From: Alicyclobacillus sp. ALC3
GTDB lineage: Bacteria; Bacillota; Bacilli; Alicyclobacillales; Alicyclobacillaceae
Length of the DNA: 64,000 nt
Reading direction: 5' to 3'
Assembly: GCF_028751195.1 (NCBI RefSeq)
Contig: NZ_CP066784.1
Location: forward strand, 868,001 to 932,000
Made by a program: the position numbers and the translations under genes
Notes under the pieces: generated by a model
The model's input: the letters and a program-made list of their open reading frames with translations, nothing else
What the model was told of the DNA's origin: nothing
Databases searched by the model: none
In this document: positions 43,518 through 52,670 of the stretch, one piece after another
Position numbering within the stretch: position 1 is the stretch's first letter
How the letters are laid out: each line of letters begins with the position of its first letter

Positions 43518-44405
43518 TCAAGCCTTGCGGGTCTCAATGGCATCGCGCATACCATCGCCGACCAGGTTGACTGACACCTGCGAAATGAGGATGGCGAGCC
43601 CCGGTGGATAGATAAGCCACCATGAGTTCTGGAAGATGTAGTTCATTCCGTCGTACAGCATACCGCCCCAGTTCGGCGTCGGGGGTGGCAACCCCAAGCC
43701 AAGGAAACTCAGTCCTGCCATGATGAGGATGGCATCGGCCACTTGCAGAGTAGCGGTCACGAGAATTGTGCCAATAAAATTTGGCACAAAATATCGACTC
43801 ATAATCCGCCACGTCCCGGCACCCAACGCGTGTGCAGCTTCCACGTACAGTTGGTTCTTCAGGCTCAAGACTTCGCCTCGTGCCAAACGACTGACACCCA
43901 GCCACGATGTCGAGGCAATGACGAAAATCATGATGACCAGATCGGGTTTGAACGCGACATTTAAAAACATCAAAATGAAGATGCTCGGAATGGACAAAAA
44001 AATATCAACAATTCGCATCATGATGGTGTCTGCCCAACCACCCAGCATGCCGCTAATCATGCCATACAGTGTCCCAAACACAACCGCCACAAAGGCCGCT
44101 GCGAAACCAACTTCCAAGGAAGACTGCCCACCCACCATCAGTTGAGCGAAAACGTTGTGCCCTAAACTGTCTGTGCCAAGTGGAAACCTCAGCGACGGTG
44201 TCGCAGCTGTGTCAAGGATGTGCGGATTGGTCGCACTGTGTCTGTAAATCAGCGGACCCACGAACGAGAACAGAACCAGCAACACCAACATCAACAGGCC
44301 AAGCTTGGTTGTCCACCCTTGCCAAAAGCGCTGCAAAAAACCTGGTCGTTCGCTGATGTCGGTCATGTTCCTCTGCGCATCGCGCAGCGCTTCCTGGTTT
44401 ACCAT
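43518..44405 (-). CDS. Oligopeptide/dipeptide ABC permease (DppC/OppC type)
   Basis: 295 residues. The ATG at 44405 (MVNQEALRDA) has AAAGGAG upstream; the longer ORF start does not. TFGTLYGMISGMLGGWADTI-type segments and an EAA-like loop (VEAAHALGAGTWRIMSRYFV) are diagnostic. Forms the heteromeric channel with the DppB-type subunit. Confidence 0.92.
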   Translation of the reverse strand: MVNQEALRDAQRNMTDISERPGFLQRFWQGWTTKLGLLMLVLLVLFSFVGPLIYRHSATNPHILDTAATPSLRFPLGTDSLGHNVFAQLMVGGQSSLEVGFAAAFVAVVFGTLYGMISGMLGGWADTIMMRIVDIFLSIPSIFILMFLNVAFKPDLVIMIFVIASTSWLGVSRLARGEVLSLKNQLYVEAAHALGAGTWRIMSRYFVPNFIGTILVTATLQVADAILIMAGLSFLGLGLPPPTPNWGGMLYDGMNYIFQNSWWLIYPPGLAILISQVSVNLVGDGMRDAIETRKA

Positions 44406-44481
44406 TGGGTCTCCTTTCATCCAGGGCGTGCAAGGCACGCCCTGGAATCAACCGCATCAACGGAGTTCTGGAGTTATCTGC

Positions 44482-46233
44482 TTATGACACCCACCAGTAC
44501 TGCATCTGTGGCAAGCCAGCGGAACCATCCAGGTACTTCATCACGTTATGCACTGTCGGCGCCGTGACATAGAGAATAGCGCTATTCTGGCCCCAGAGGA
44601 ACGGCAGAATCTTGGCGGTATAGTCCTCATAGGCGAAGAAGTGCTGCATTGTCTGTTGTTGTGTTGCATATGGCTGATGCGTCGCGGCAATCAGAGCGTC
44701 CTCTTGCGCGTTGCTAAACCCTGTGCCACTCGGCGCACCAGTGGCAAACAACTGACCTCCAGATGGATAGAAGCCCGGTCCGTTGTAAATCCAACCAGAT
44801 CCAGACGCGAGGTCCCACGAGGTATTCGACGGGCTACTGGTCGTGCTGATGTACGTACTGAACTGTTCAGGCTTCAGAGCGACTTTGACACCAATCTGTG
44901 CCCAGTCATGCTGCATGAGTTCTACGGAATCCGTAGTGGCAGTCTGTCCGCTAGGATATATCATGGTCAGGTCCATCTTCTGGGTGCCCTTTGTCATCAC
45001 ACCGTTGACCTCATGCCACCCGTGCGACGTCAGCAATGCCTTGGCCTTCTGCAGGTTGTATGGATACGGGTTCTTTTGCAACGTCGGATCGATGAACTGC
45101 GTGCTCGGCTGTGTTGGAATTGGCCCATCGAGTGGGACAGCGTATCCCTTGTAAATGTGCTTCGAAATTCCGACGTTGTCCATGCTCATCTGCAAGGCCT
45201 CACGGACATACAGTTGGTCAAACACGCTCTTCATGGGAGATTTTGGCCACATGTTCATTTCAGTCCAGTAGATACCAAATTGGTAGACTGGATTGACTTT
45301 GTATCCCTGTGAGGTCAATGACCCTTTAGACCCCAATTGCGTCGGGTCGATGTAGCCGACATTCACGGTACCGCTCTTGATAGCCGCAAATTCGGATGTG
45401 GATGACGCTTGATACCCAAAGACGACTTTGTTGACAAGGCTCTTGTGGCCATCGTAGTTCTTGTTCGGGACCAGCACCCAAGACTGGCTCGGATTAGCGC
45501 TCTGCGGTTTGAAAGGGCCGTCCACGACCGAGTCGAACATCAGGTTCCCTGCGTGTTGGCCAAGGTACGTGAGTTCCTGGGTCATATTGCTCTTGACATC
45601 CCAGGCATGCGCCGGCATCGGAGGCAACTGAATCAAGCCGTTGTATTCAAACCACTGCTGGTTCGCAGGTTTCTTCAACGTAAAGGTCAGTTCGTAGTTG
45701 TTGTTCGCCACTACGCTCTGAATGCCGTTCGGAATATCACCTGTACCGGCGCCAACAAATGGCCACGGCGTTGGTGCGTTTGAAGCGGAAGCGGCCTTGA
45801 CCACGTTCCACGTGAACATCACGTCCTTGGACGTGACGGGTACTCCGTCCGACCAGTGCCACTTCGGATTCAAATACACGTGATACACAGTGCCTTGCTT
45901 GTTATACGTAATCTTTTTAGCAATAGAAGATTGCCAGTTGATTGTGTAGTTGTTGTTCATCCACAACAGCGGCTTATACATTTGTACAACCAATTGGCTG
46001 TTATACAAGCTGTCGTCTGCCGCGTTCGTAATCGGCAAAAACCAGTTCAGATTCGTCTGTGGCGGAAGCGCATAGTCAATGGTTCCACCGGCCTTTGGCG
46101 TCGCGGCACTCGTTCCCGTGCCCGTCGTGCTGTTGGTCGAATTACTCGGTGAGCTCGTTCCGCAACCGGCAAGCAACATTCCGAGTCCAGCAGTGGTAGC
46201 AACCACCGCAGCAATAGATTTGGTCAATGCCAT
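44482..46233 (-). CDS. Peptide-binding lipoprotein of the ABC transporter (family 5)
   Basis: 583 residues. Signal and lipobox: MALTKSIAAVVATTAGLGML LAGC. Family-5 solute-binding features include VPVTSKDVMFTWNVVKAA, YVREALQMSMDN and PYNLQKAKALLTSHGW. AAAGGGGG precedes the ATG. It lies between the ATPase and permease genes. The ligand is a peptide or similar solute; it could also be nickel or a sugar oligomer, as in some relatives. Confidence 0.92.
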   Translation of the reverse strand: MALTKSIAAVVATTAGLGMLLAGCGTSSPSNSTNSTTGTGTSAATPKAGGTIDYALPPQTNLNWFLPITNAADDSLYNSQLVVQMYKPLLWMNNNYTINWQSSIAKKITYNKQGTVYHVYLNPKWHWSDGVPVTSKDVMFTWNVVKAASASNAPTPWPFVGAGTGDIPNGIQSVVANNNYELTFTLKKPANQQWFEYNGLIQLPPMPAHAWDVKSNMTQELTYLGQHAGNLMFDSVVDGPFKPQSANPSQSWVLVPNKNYDGHKSLVNKVVFGYQASSTSEFAAIKSGTVNVGYIDPTQLGSKGSLTSQGYKVNPVYQFGIYWTEMNMWPKSPMKSVFDQLYVREALQMSMDNVGISKHIYKGYAVPLDGPIPTQPSTQFIDPTLQKNPYPYNLQKAKALLTSHGWHEVNGVMTKGTQKMDLTMIYPSGQTATTDSVELMQHDWAQIGVKVALKPEQFSTYISTTSSPSNTSWDLASGSGWIYNGPGFYPSGGQLFATGAPSGTGFSNAQEDALIAATHQPYATQQQTMQHFFAYEDYTAKILPFLWGQNSAILYVTAPTVHNVMKYLDGSAGLPQMQYWWVS

Positions 46234-46374
46234 CCATAGATCCCCCTTTTACCTATCGTTCGTATCGTGCTTCACATTCAGCAAAACGCCACCCTATCCC
46301 CTTGTCGCGCGAGTTGTCGCGTTTACTTACGCGACCCGCGATGCATTCCCCCTCTCCATGTGTTGCATTCCAGA

Positions 46375-47340
46375 CTACGCGTAGTGACAAGCCACAAGGT
46401 GGCCATTTGTTACCTCGCGCCACTCGGGAATTTCCTGCGTACACCTTTCCTGCGCTACAGGACAGCGTGTGTGAAACACACAGCCTGTTGGTGGATTGGC
46501 TGGACTTGGCAGGTCACCCTTCAAAATGACTCGCTCCCGTTTGAGGGTAGGGTTTGGGATGGGCACTGCCGACAACAGGGCTTTCGTGTACGGATGAAGT
46601 GGATTTTGAAACAACTCGTCCGATGTCGCCTGCTCGGCCATGTGGCCCAAGTACATCACGAGGACGCGGTCGCTGATGTGCTTGACCACCGACAAATCGT
46701 GCGCTACGAAGATGAACGCCAACCCGTACTCCGCTTGAATGTCTTCGAGGAGGTTAATCACCTGCGACTGCACAGACACGTCCAAAGCCGCAACGGGTTC
46801 ATCCAACACCATCAGTTTCGGATTGAGAATCAGCGCGCGGGCGATGCCGATACGCTGGCGCTGTCCTCCAGAGAACTCGTGTGGGAATCGGCTTGCATAA
46901 GACGGATCTAACCCGACGCGTTCGAGAATAACCTTTACCAGGCGCTTACGCTCACGTGCGTCGTGAACACCGTGAATCGCCAAGGGCTCGGTCAGTGTTT
47001 GCTCAATCGTGTAACGCGGGTTGAGGGAGGCATACGGGTCTTGGAAGACAATTTGCATTTGCCGGCGCATGTTTCGCATCTGGCTCTTCGACAACTTCCG
47101 GATGTCGACGCCATCAAACTGGATATCTCCGTTGCTAGGTTCAATGAGACGAAGGATGCTGCGGCCCATGGTCGACTTTCCGCAGCCGGATTCTCCAACC
47201 ACACCGAGGGTTTCCCCCGCGTGAACGTGGAAAGAGACACCATCCACTGCACGCACAGCCTGCGATGTGCCGCCAAGAAACCCTCGGCGAATCGGAAAGT
47301 ACTTTTTCAAATCACTCACTTGCAACAGTGGTTCACTCAA
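46375..47340 (-). CDS. Oligopeptide ABC ATPase (OppF type)
   Basis: About 321 residues. Walker [10 protein letters not shown], signature FSGGQRQR, Walker [13 protein letters not shown], and the C-terminal C-rich segment [17 protein letters not shown] of Opp/Dpp ATPases. The TTG at 47340 ([10 protein letters not shown]) overlaps the end of the OppD-type gene. An ATG at 47364 is in frame but without a ribosome site. Confidence 0.92.
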   Translation of the reverse strand: MSEPLLQVSDLKKYFPIRRGFLGGTSQAVRAVDGVSFHVHAGETLGVVGESGCGKSTMGRSILRLIEPSNGDIQFDGVDIRKLSKSQMRNMRRQMQIVFQDPYASLNPRYTIEQTLTEPLAIHGVHDARERKRLVKVILERVGLDPSYASRFPHEFSGGQRQRIGIARALILNPKLMVLDEPVAALDVSVQSQVINLLEDIQAEYGLAFIFVAHDLSVVKHISDRVLVMYLGHMAEQATSDELFQNPLHPYTKALLSAVPIPNPTLKRERVILKGDLPSPANPPTGCVFHTRCPVAQERCTQEIPEWREVTNGHLVACHYA

Positions 47341-48319
47341 CGGTGCGCACTCCCTCCGATTCATTCAACCAGCATCTTGAAGTATGACGGTCATGTACGG
47401 TAAATAGGCTCGGAGCTTCATCGACACACTGCTGTGTAGCGAACGGACAACGCGGTGCGAAGTGGCACCCCGTCGGCATCTTCGTCAAGGAAGGAACGGT
47501 ACCATCAATCGGCTGGAGTCGCTGTTTGGAGGTAGCGTCAATCTTTGGGATGGCGTTTAGTAGCCCTCGAGTATACGGGTGTTGGGGTTCGAAGAAGATT
47601 TCTTCGACCGTACCCTCCTCCACGATTTGACCAGCGTACATGACAGCGACGCGCTCACACGTCTCGGCAACGACACCAAGGTCGTGCGTAATCAACAGCG
47701 TTGAGGTCCCGAAGCTTTCGGATACTTCCTTCATGAGTTCGAGAATCTGAGCCTGAATGGTGACGTCCAACGCAGTTGTCGGTTCGTCCGCGATTAATAG
47801 ACGAGGATTACACGCCATTGCGATGGCGATCATAATGCGCTGCCGCATGCCACCGGACAACTGGTGTGGGTATTCTTCGAGGATTTCTTTGGGCCTCGGG
47901 ATGCCGACCTTTTGGAGCATCTCCAAAGACTGATTGAAGGCCTCGCGGCGTGAAACGTCCTTGTGCAGGAGTATGACCTCGGCAATTTGCGCTCCGATTT
48001 TGTAGACCGGATTCAGTGACGTCATGGGTTCTTGAAAAATCATGCTGATCTCGTTGCCGCGAACTTCTCGCATGGCGTCCTGTGGAAACGTCAAAAGGTC
48101 CTTGTCGTCGTACATCACCTGTCCGCTAATCCGGGCCGACCTTGCGAGCAGTCTTACAATCGCCAGCGAAGTCACGCTTTTACCACACCCGGACTCGCCG
48201 ACCAACCCCAAAGTCTCACCTGGCCGAATGTAGAACGACACGTCGCGAACCGCGTGAAAGTACGTCCCATTGACGTTGAATTCCACATTTAATGATTTGA
48301 CATCTAAGACGTTAGCCAA
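47333..48319 (-). CDS. Oligopeptide ABC ATPase (OppD type)
   Basis: 328 residues. TTG start after TAGGAGG. Walker [10 protein letters not shown], signature LSGGMRQR, Walker [13 protein letters not shown], and C-terminal [18 protein letters not shown]. First gene of the operon oppD-oppF-binding protein-permease-permease. Confidence 0.93.
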   Translation of the reverse strand: MANVLDVKSLNVEFNVNGTYFHAVRDVSFYIRPGETLGLVGESGCGKSVTSLAIVRLLARSARISGQVMYDDKDLLTFPQDAMREVRGNEISMIFQEPMTSLNPVYKIGAQIAEVILLHKDVSRREAFNQSLEMLQKVGIPRPKEILEEYPHQLSGGMRQRIMIAIAMACNPRLLIADEPTTALDVTIQAQILELMKEVSESFGTSTLLITHDLGVVAETCERVAVMYAGQIVEEGTVEEIFFEPQHPYTRGLLNAIPKIDATSKQRLQPIDGTVPSLTKMPTGCHFAPRCPFATQQCVDEAPSLFTVHDRHTSRCWLNESEGVRTVE

Positions 48320-48667
48320 TGGTTTGCCTCCTACGAAGCCCGCATTCTTCTAACACAAAAAACGACAATCAATCCAATCGCAATTTTAATAAGTCCTCAT
48401 ATAATTGTAAATGTCAGCTTTTACACACGGAGTGTTTTTTGAACATGCAACCTGCATGTATATACATATTGAAGGACAGTGAGTTTCGTACTAATGTTCA
48501 CCTTCTACGAGAAAATGTCAATATTAAATCGACATTTTTCTAGTTCTCACAGTCGCATGATAGCACTTTCTGGAGCAACTACAATCGTCATCTAGAATAA
48601 ATATTAATATTAGACAATTTTCTCAAGTGCGTTCAAAAAGTCTGCAAAACGCACATCAATGCCGTGC
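48320..48667. other. AT-rich control region upstream of the peptide transporter
   Basis: No gene. It holds an inverted repeat GAAAATGTC ... GACATTTTTC (48511-48540) that could be an operator or a hairpin, and several T-rich runs. The region is far more AT-rich than its neighbours, typical of a regulated promoter. No -35/-10 pair was chosen with confidence. Confidence 0.4.
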
Positions 48668-48720
48668 AAAAGGAAACCGACAGGCGCTGATGACTGCTCA
48701 GAGCCAGTCGGTTCCTTTTT
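48668..48720 (-). terminator. Terminator of the first korAB operon
   Basis: On the minus strand AAAAAGGAACCGACTGGC pairs with GCCTGTCGGTTTCCTTTT, with a T-rich end. It lies 15 bases after the korB-type stop and is symmetrical enough to work both ways. Confidence 0.75.
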
Positions 48721-48735
48721 ACATTTTTGGAGCAA

Positions 48736-49602
48736 TTAACGAAAAGTATCCAAAATATCTTGATAATCGTCCTGAGACAACGTCCAGTCCTCGTGCGCGA
48801 TTGGAGTCTCCGGGTACCCGTGGGCCGTCTCCTCGTAACTTAGCCGCTCGGCGTCTTCGTACACGAGGCCAGTGACGAGGTTGTTCGCCTGTGCAACCTT
48901 CGTCAAAGCGTGTACACGGTCGTGCGGGTTGTATTCCGGTTCTTCATCGAGATTCACTAGATTGCTCTTGTAAAAGTCATACGTCTGGGTCTTGTTGAAC
49001 GTCACGCAAGGGCTGAAGACGTTAACCAACGAGAACCCTCTGTGCTTGATAGCGCGCTCGATGAGACTAGTCAACTGTTTGATATTTCCAGAGAACGCTT
49101 GGGCGATAAAACCGCAGTTTTGCGCCAGCGCCAGTTGCAGCGGCGCGATTGGTTGCTCCACGGAGCCCTCCGGTGAGGTCTTCGTCCGCGATCCGATATC
49201 ACTTGTCGGCGATGCTTGCCCCGTCGTCAAACCGTAGATATGGTTGTCCATGACGACGTACGTAATGTCGACGTTGCGACGCATGGCGTGGATGAAATGC
49301 CCCATGCCGATGCCGTAGCCGTCTCCATCGCCACCTGCCGCCATTACCGTCAGACTCCGGTTTGCGAGTTTGACCGCCTGTGCTGTTGGTAGAGACCTGC
49401 CATGCAGAGAATGTAGCCCATAGCCGCCGAAGTGCTGCGACATCTTGCCTGAACAGCCAATTCCAGACACAACGGCCACGTCTTCGGGAGCGATGCCCAG
49501 GTTCACAGCCGCCTTTTGCATGGCGTTCAGAACACCAAAGTCACCGCATCCTGGGCACCAAGTCGGGCGCTCGGATTGAAAGTCCTGAATGGATACCGCC
49601 AT
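48736..49602 (-). CDS. korB: 2-oxoacid:ferredoxin oxidoreductase, beta subunit (set 1)
   Basis: 288 residues. Binds thiamine diphosphate (GGDGDGYGIGMGHFIHAMRR and NIYGLT-like VMDNHIYGLTTGQ) and a 4Fe-4S cluster through WCPGCGD, GIGCSG and SPCVTF. It oxidises a 2-oxo acid, probably 2-oxoglutarate, to the acyl-CoA with ferredoxin as acceptor. Its start overlaps the alpha stop (ATGA), so the pair is translated together. A second set lies at 52671-55262. Confidence 0.92.
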   Translation of the reverse strand: MAVSIQDFQSERPTWCPGCGDFGVLNAMQKAAVNLGIAPEDVAVVSGIGCSGKMSQHFGGYGLHSLHGRSLPTAQAVKLANRSLTVMAAGGDGDGYGIGMGHFIHAMRRNVDITYVVMDNHIYGLTTGQASPTSDIGSRTKTSPEGSVEQPIAPLQLALAQNCGFIAQAFSGNIKQLTSLIERAIKHRGFSLVNVFSPCVTFNKTQTYDFYKSNLVNLDEEPEYNPHDRVHALTKVAQANNLVTGLVYEDAERLSYEETAHGYPETPIAHEDWTLSQDDYQDILDTFR

Positions 49603-51356
49603 CAGTTCAACACCTCCACACTCTGTACTTCCTGAACACGCGTGAGAATTTCACGCAGAGTCAAAGGATCACCGTCGTACTTAAGGCAAGAGACCAACTG
49701 CCTATGACAGTTGACATGTTTCTTCATTAATTCGGCCAACTGGCTTGTGCTGTTCAACTCGACGACAAGCGCGGTCTGAACCCCCACCAGCGCCTCTGCA
49801 AGTTCTGCAGCTGGGAACGGCGCAACACGCGAGAAGTGAATGTGTTTCGCCATGAGACCATGGGCTTCCAGCGCCTCTCGCGCTTCTTCAAGCACTCCCC
49901 AGGTACTGCCAAAGCCAACGAGCGCAAACTCTGCATCTTCGTGCCCATCGACTGTGAGGCCGCTCTCATGCCGGAAATTGGCAAGCTTCTTGTGTCGCTT
50001 CTCGACCTGCGCCAGCCGGGTCGGCTGGTCTTCGACCTCCATGCCAATCCCATTGTGTTCGTTGCCAAGCGCGACGTATCGAGCATTGCGCTGACCTGGC
50101 AACGCGCGCGGCGACACGCCGTCGTCTGTAGCAGTGTCATAGCGCTGATAGGAAAAGCGCGCAAGTTTGGCGAGTTCGTCGTCAGTGAGCAACTTCCCAC
50201 GGTCAATCTTCACACGGTCGAGTGGCAGGTCGTCGACTGACTGAGAGGACATACCGGTGTAGAGGTCGGTCAAGACAATCACCGGGACTTGGTACTTTTC
50301 CGCCAAGTTGAAGGCTTCAGCTGTGTAGTAAAAACACTCTTCGACGGTGCGGGGCGTGAGTACAATGCGCTCTATATCCCCGTGTGTACCGTGCACCGCT
50401 TCGTTGAGGTCGCTCTGTTCCGTCTTGGTCGGAAGTCCGGTAGAGGGACCGCTGCGCTGTACGTCGACGATGACAAGCGGTGTTTCGGAAATCCCGGCTA
50501 GCCCTAGCGCCTCCATCATCAAGGAGAAGCCAGGCCCCGAAGTCGACGTCATCGCGCGGACGCCTGCGAAGTTCGCGCCAATGGCCATGTTCACAGCCGC
50601 AATCTCGTCTTCTGCCTGCAGCACCAGACCACCGTGCTTTGGAAACTGCGAGATGACCCAGTACATGATTTCGGTCGCTGGGGTGATTGGATACGCGGCG
50701 AGCAGACGGCACCCCCCTGCAAGCGCGCCAAAACCAGTTGCCTGGTTGCCGGACAAGTACAGGTGCTCACCACGCGCTTCGGGCCGTGCCGGGGCGGAAA
50801 GAAAGACGTCGTGGTGCTCCAGGTAGTAGCGATACCCCGCGCGCAAAGCGTCCATGTTGCTGTCTACCACAGACTGTCCTTTGCGCCCGAACTTTTCTGC
50901 CACGACGGGGGTAAACTCTTCTGCATCAAGCTGAGCGATAGCCGCACTGACTCCAATCGCCACCATGTTTTTCATAATCGAGTTTCCGGCGGACTTCGCG
51001 ATGTCCGTGAGTGGCACACCGTACAAGTGCACGTTGCGGTCATCCGGAGCTTTCGCGGTAAACGCTGTGCTGTCGCTAATGACCACGCCGCCGTCCACCA
51101 TCTCATGCCAATTGACGTCAACCGTAGTCTGATCAAAGGCCACGAGAACGCTTACACTGTCACCATGATGACGAACCAGTTGGTCAGCTATGCGGATTTT
51201 GTAGTTCGTGTGCCCGCCCTTAATGAGCGACATAAAGTGACGGTACGTGAAGGTGTAGTACCCCATGCGGTGCAGTGCGATGGCAAAAATGTCACCCGTA
51301 CTGTCGATGCCTTCCCCCTGCTTCCCTCCGACTTTCCACCCGAAGTCTCGCATCAT
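49602..51356 (-). CDS. korA: 2-oxoacid:ferredoxin oxidoreductase, alpha subunit with fused gamma domain (set 1)
   Basis: 584 residues. The N-terminal gamma domain (WKVGGKQGEGIDSTGDIFAI) is fused to the pyrimidine-binding alpha domain (AAYPITPATEIMYWVI, TSTSGPGFSLMMEALGLAGI, RSGPSTGLPTKTEQSD). The start is the ATG pair at 51356, with GGGAGG upstream; the ORF reads further only by chance. Divergent from the 3D-domain gene at 51418. Confidence 0.92.
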   Translation of the reverse strand: MMRDFGWKVGGKQGEGIDSTGDIFAIALHRMGYYTFTYRHFMSLIKGGHTNYKIRIADQLVRHHGDSVSVLVAFDQTTVDVNWHEMVDGGVVISDSTAFTAKAPDDRNVHLYGVPLTDIAKSAGNSIMKNMVAIGVSAAIAQLDAEEFTPVVAEKFGRKGQSVVDSNMDALRAGYRYYLEHHDVFLSAPARPEARGEHLYLSGNQATGFGALAGGCRLLAAYPITPATEIMYWVISQFPKHGGLVLQAEDEIAAVNMAIGANFAGVRAMTSTSGPGFSLMMEALGLAGISETPLVIVDVQRSGPSTGLPTKTEQSDLNEAVHGTHGDIERIVLTPRTVEECFYYTAEAFNLAEKYQVPVIVLTDLYTGMSSQSVDDLPLDRVKIDRGKLLTDDELAKLARFSYQRYDTATDDGVSPRALPGQRNARYVALGNEHNGIGMEVEDQPTRLAQVEKRHKKLANFRHESGLTVDGHEDAEFALVGFGSTWGVLEEAREALEAHGLMAKHIHFSRVAPFPAAELAEALVGVQTALVVELNSTSQLAELMKKHVNCHRQLVSCLKYDGDPLTLREILTRVQEVQSVEVLN

Positions 51357-51417
51357 CGCGCCCTCCCTTTCTCCTCGTCCACGCATAATCCAGTGCAAAC
51401 AGAGTAGCCTGTCAGGT

Positions 51418-52068
51418 ATGGACAAACCATTCAGAACCGCGGGTTTGGTCTGCGTGCTGATGCTGTGCCTTGCGCTCCCGTTTGCTGCACGACCTAACTC
51501 TGCAGCGGAGACGCAAGCCCAACCCGCCCTCAGCAAACTGAATATGAATATGGTAGCACAGTTTCAGAATTTTGCATATGACAGTCAGCGGAATCCAGGC
51601 TCATCAGGAGATGAAATGAAGGTGCGGCAAGGGTTTCAACACAAATCACCTGTATCAAACACACAGCAAAACTGTATTAATACAGCTGACAGGACAGCCA
51701 CCCGACCGACCTCGAAAACTTCCCCGCTGGCGCTGCAGAAGTCACTTCGTCACGTCATTGGCGACTTCACATTAACCGCCTACACACTCGACTACCACTG
51801 CACAGGGAAGCGCCCATCCGAGCCCGGTTTCGGGATTACCGCAAGCGGTACGCACGCGCTCGTCGGACGCACTATCGCAGTGGACCCGCGGGTGATCCCG
51901 ATCGGCAGCCGGGTATTTATTGAAGGAATTGGGTCAAGAATTGCAGAGGATACGGGTGGAGGGGTCAAGGGCCGACACCTCGACATCCTGTTTCCATCGG
52001 AACATGCTGCCGTAACCTTCGGCGTCAAGCGACACGTCCGAGTCTATCTGGAGGAAATACCGAGGTAA
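51418..52068 (+). CDS. Secreted 3D-domain protein (YocH/Sps-like hydrolase fold)
   Basis: 216 residues. Signal peptide MDKPFRTAGLVCVLMLCLAL PFAA, a variable linker, then a C-terminal 3D domain (double-psi barrel): TAYTLDYHCTGKRPSEPGFG, AVDPRVIPIGSRVFIEGIG, and RHLDILFPSE with the conserved aspartates. Related proteins are cell-wall lytic transglycosylases, e.g. in spore cortex or stationary-phase wall turnover. The ribosome site is weak. It ends overlapping the convergent HepT-like gene by 25 bases. Confidence 0.85.
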   Translation: MDKPFRTAGLVCVLMLCLALPFAARPNSAAETQAQPALSKLNMNMVAQFQNFAYDSQRNPGSSGDEMKVRQGFQHKSPVSNTQQNCINTADRTATRPTSKTSPLALQKSLRHVIGDFTLTAYTLDYHCTGKRPSEPGFGITASGTHALVGRTIAVDPRVIPIGSRVFIEGIGSRIAEDTGGGVKGRHLDILFPSEHAAVTFGVKRHVRVYLEEIPR

Positions 52069-52481
52069 TCCCGCACGGAATGGACAAATGGAGCAAACAG
52101 CGGCGCGCAGGTTTGGACGGCGCGTACAACGTCAGCAGGCTGTAGTTGATGGTATTCACGCACAAGTTGATTTCGGAATGTGAGGGCGTCGGAGAATTGT
52201 TCAGGAAAAGTTCGATCGACGACGCCCTCCTCCGCAATGACTCGGACAATGTCCGCGTAACTGCCGGGTTCCCGCATCACCAGGGCATCGATAATCAAAT
52301 TGGCAGCGTCCGTCACACACTCGATAGCTACGTGCAGTGCCCGTTCCGCGGCCCAAATCCGCGTTACGTCCTGCCAATCAGCTTCATTCCAATTGAGTGC
52401 TGCCGTCAAAAAGCGCGAACGTTCGTCCACGGTTCGGAGCCTCAGATCGACTGCCTCCCTGAGCTCATCGGTCACAAACAC
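52044..52481 (-). CDS. HepT-like (DUF86) protein, YutE type
   Basis: About 145 residues. RNQLVREYHQL matches the RX4-6H active site of HepT RNase/toxin-like proteins, preceded by SYADIVRVIAEEGVV and LTFRNQ. No MNT-type nucleotidyltransferase partner is next to it, as with chromosomal YutE. The GTG at 52481 with GAGG upstream gives the usual N-terminus; the ORF extends to a TTG at 52508. Confidence 0.75.
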   Translation of the reverse strand: MFVTDELREAVDLRLRTVDERSRFLTAALNWNEADWQDVTRIWAAERALHVAIECVTDAANLIIDALVMREPGSYADIVRVIAEEGVVDRTFPEQFSDALTFRNQLVREYHQLQPADVVRAVQTCAPLFAPFVHSVRDYLGISSR

Positions 52482-52670
52482 TGTGAAACACCTCGACTTT
52501 GCGGACAAATTCCGCGAAATTGTGGCCCATCTGTTTCTTTGACGATCCTAGTTAAGTATAATGGACTGTGGCGTGGAACCAAAGTCAGGAACTACGCCCG
52601 CCGCGTGAACCCGCGCGGCTCAGAAATGATCACATCACACCGTGTGTGGTCAAGAGGAGTGGACTGCTGC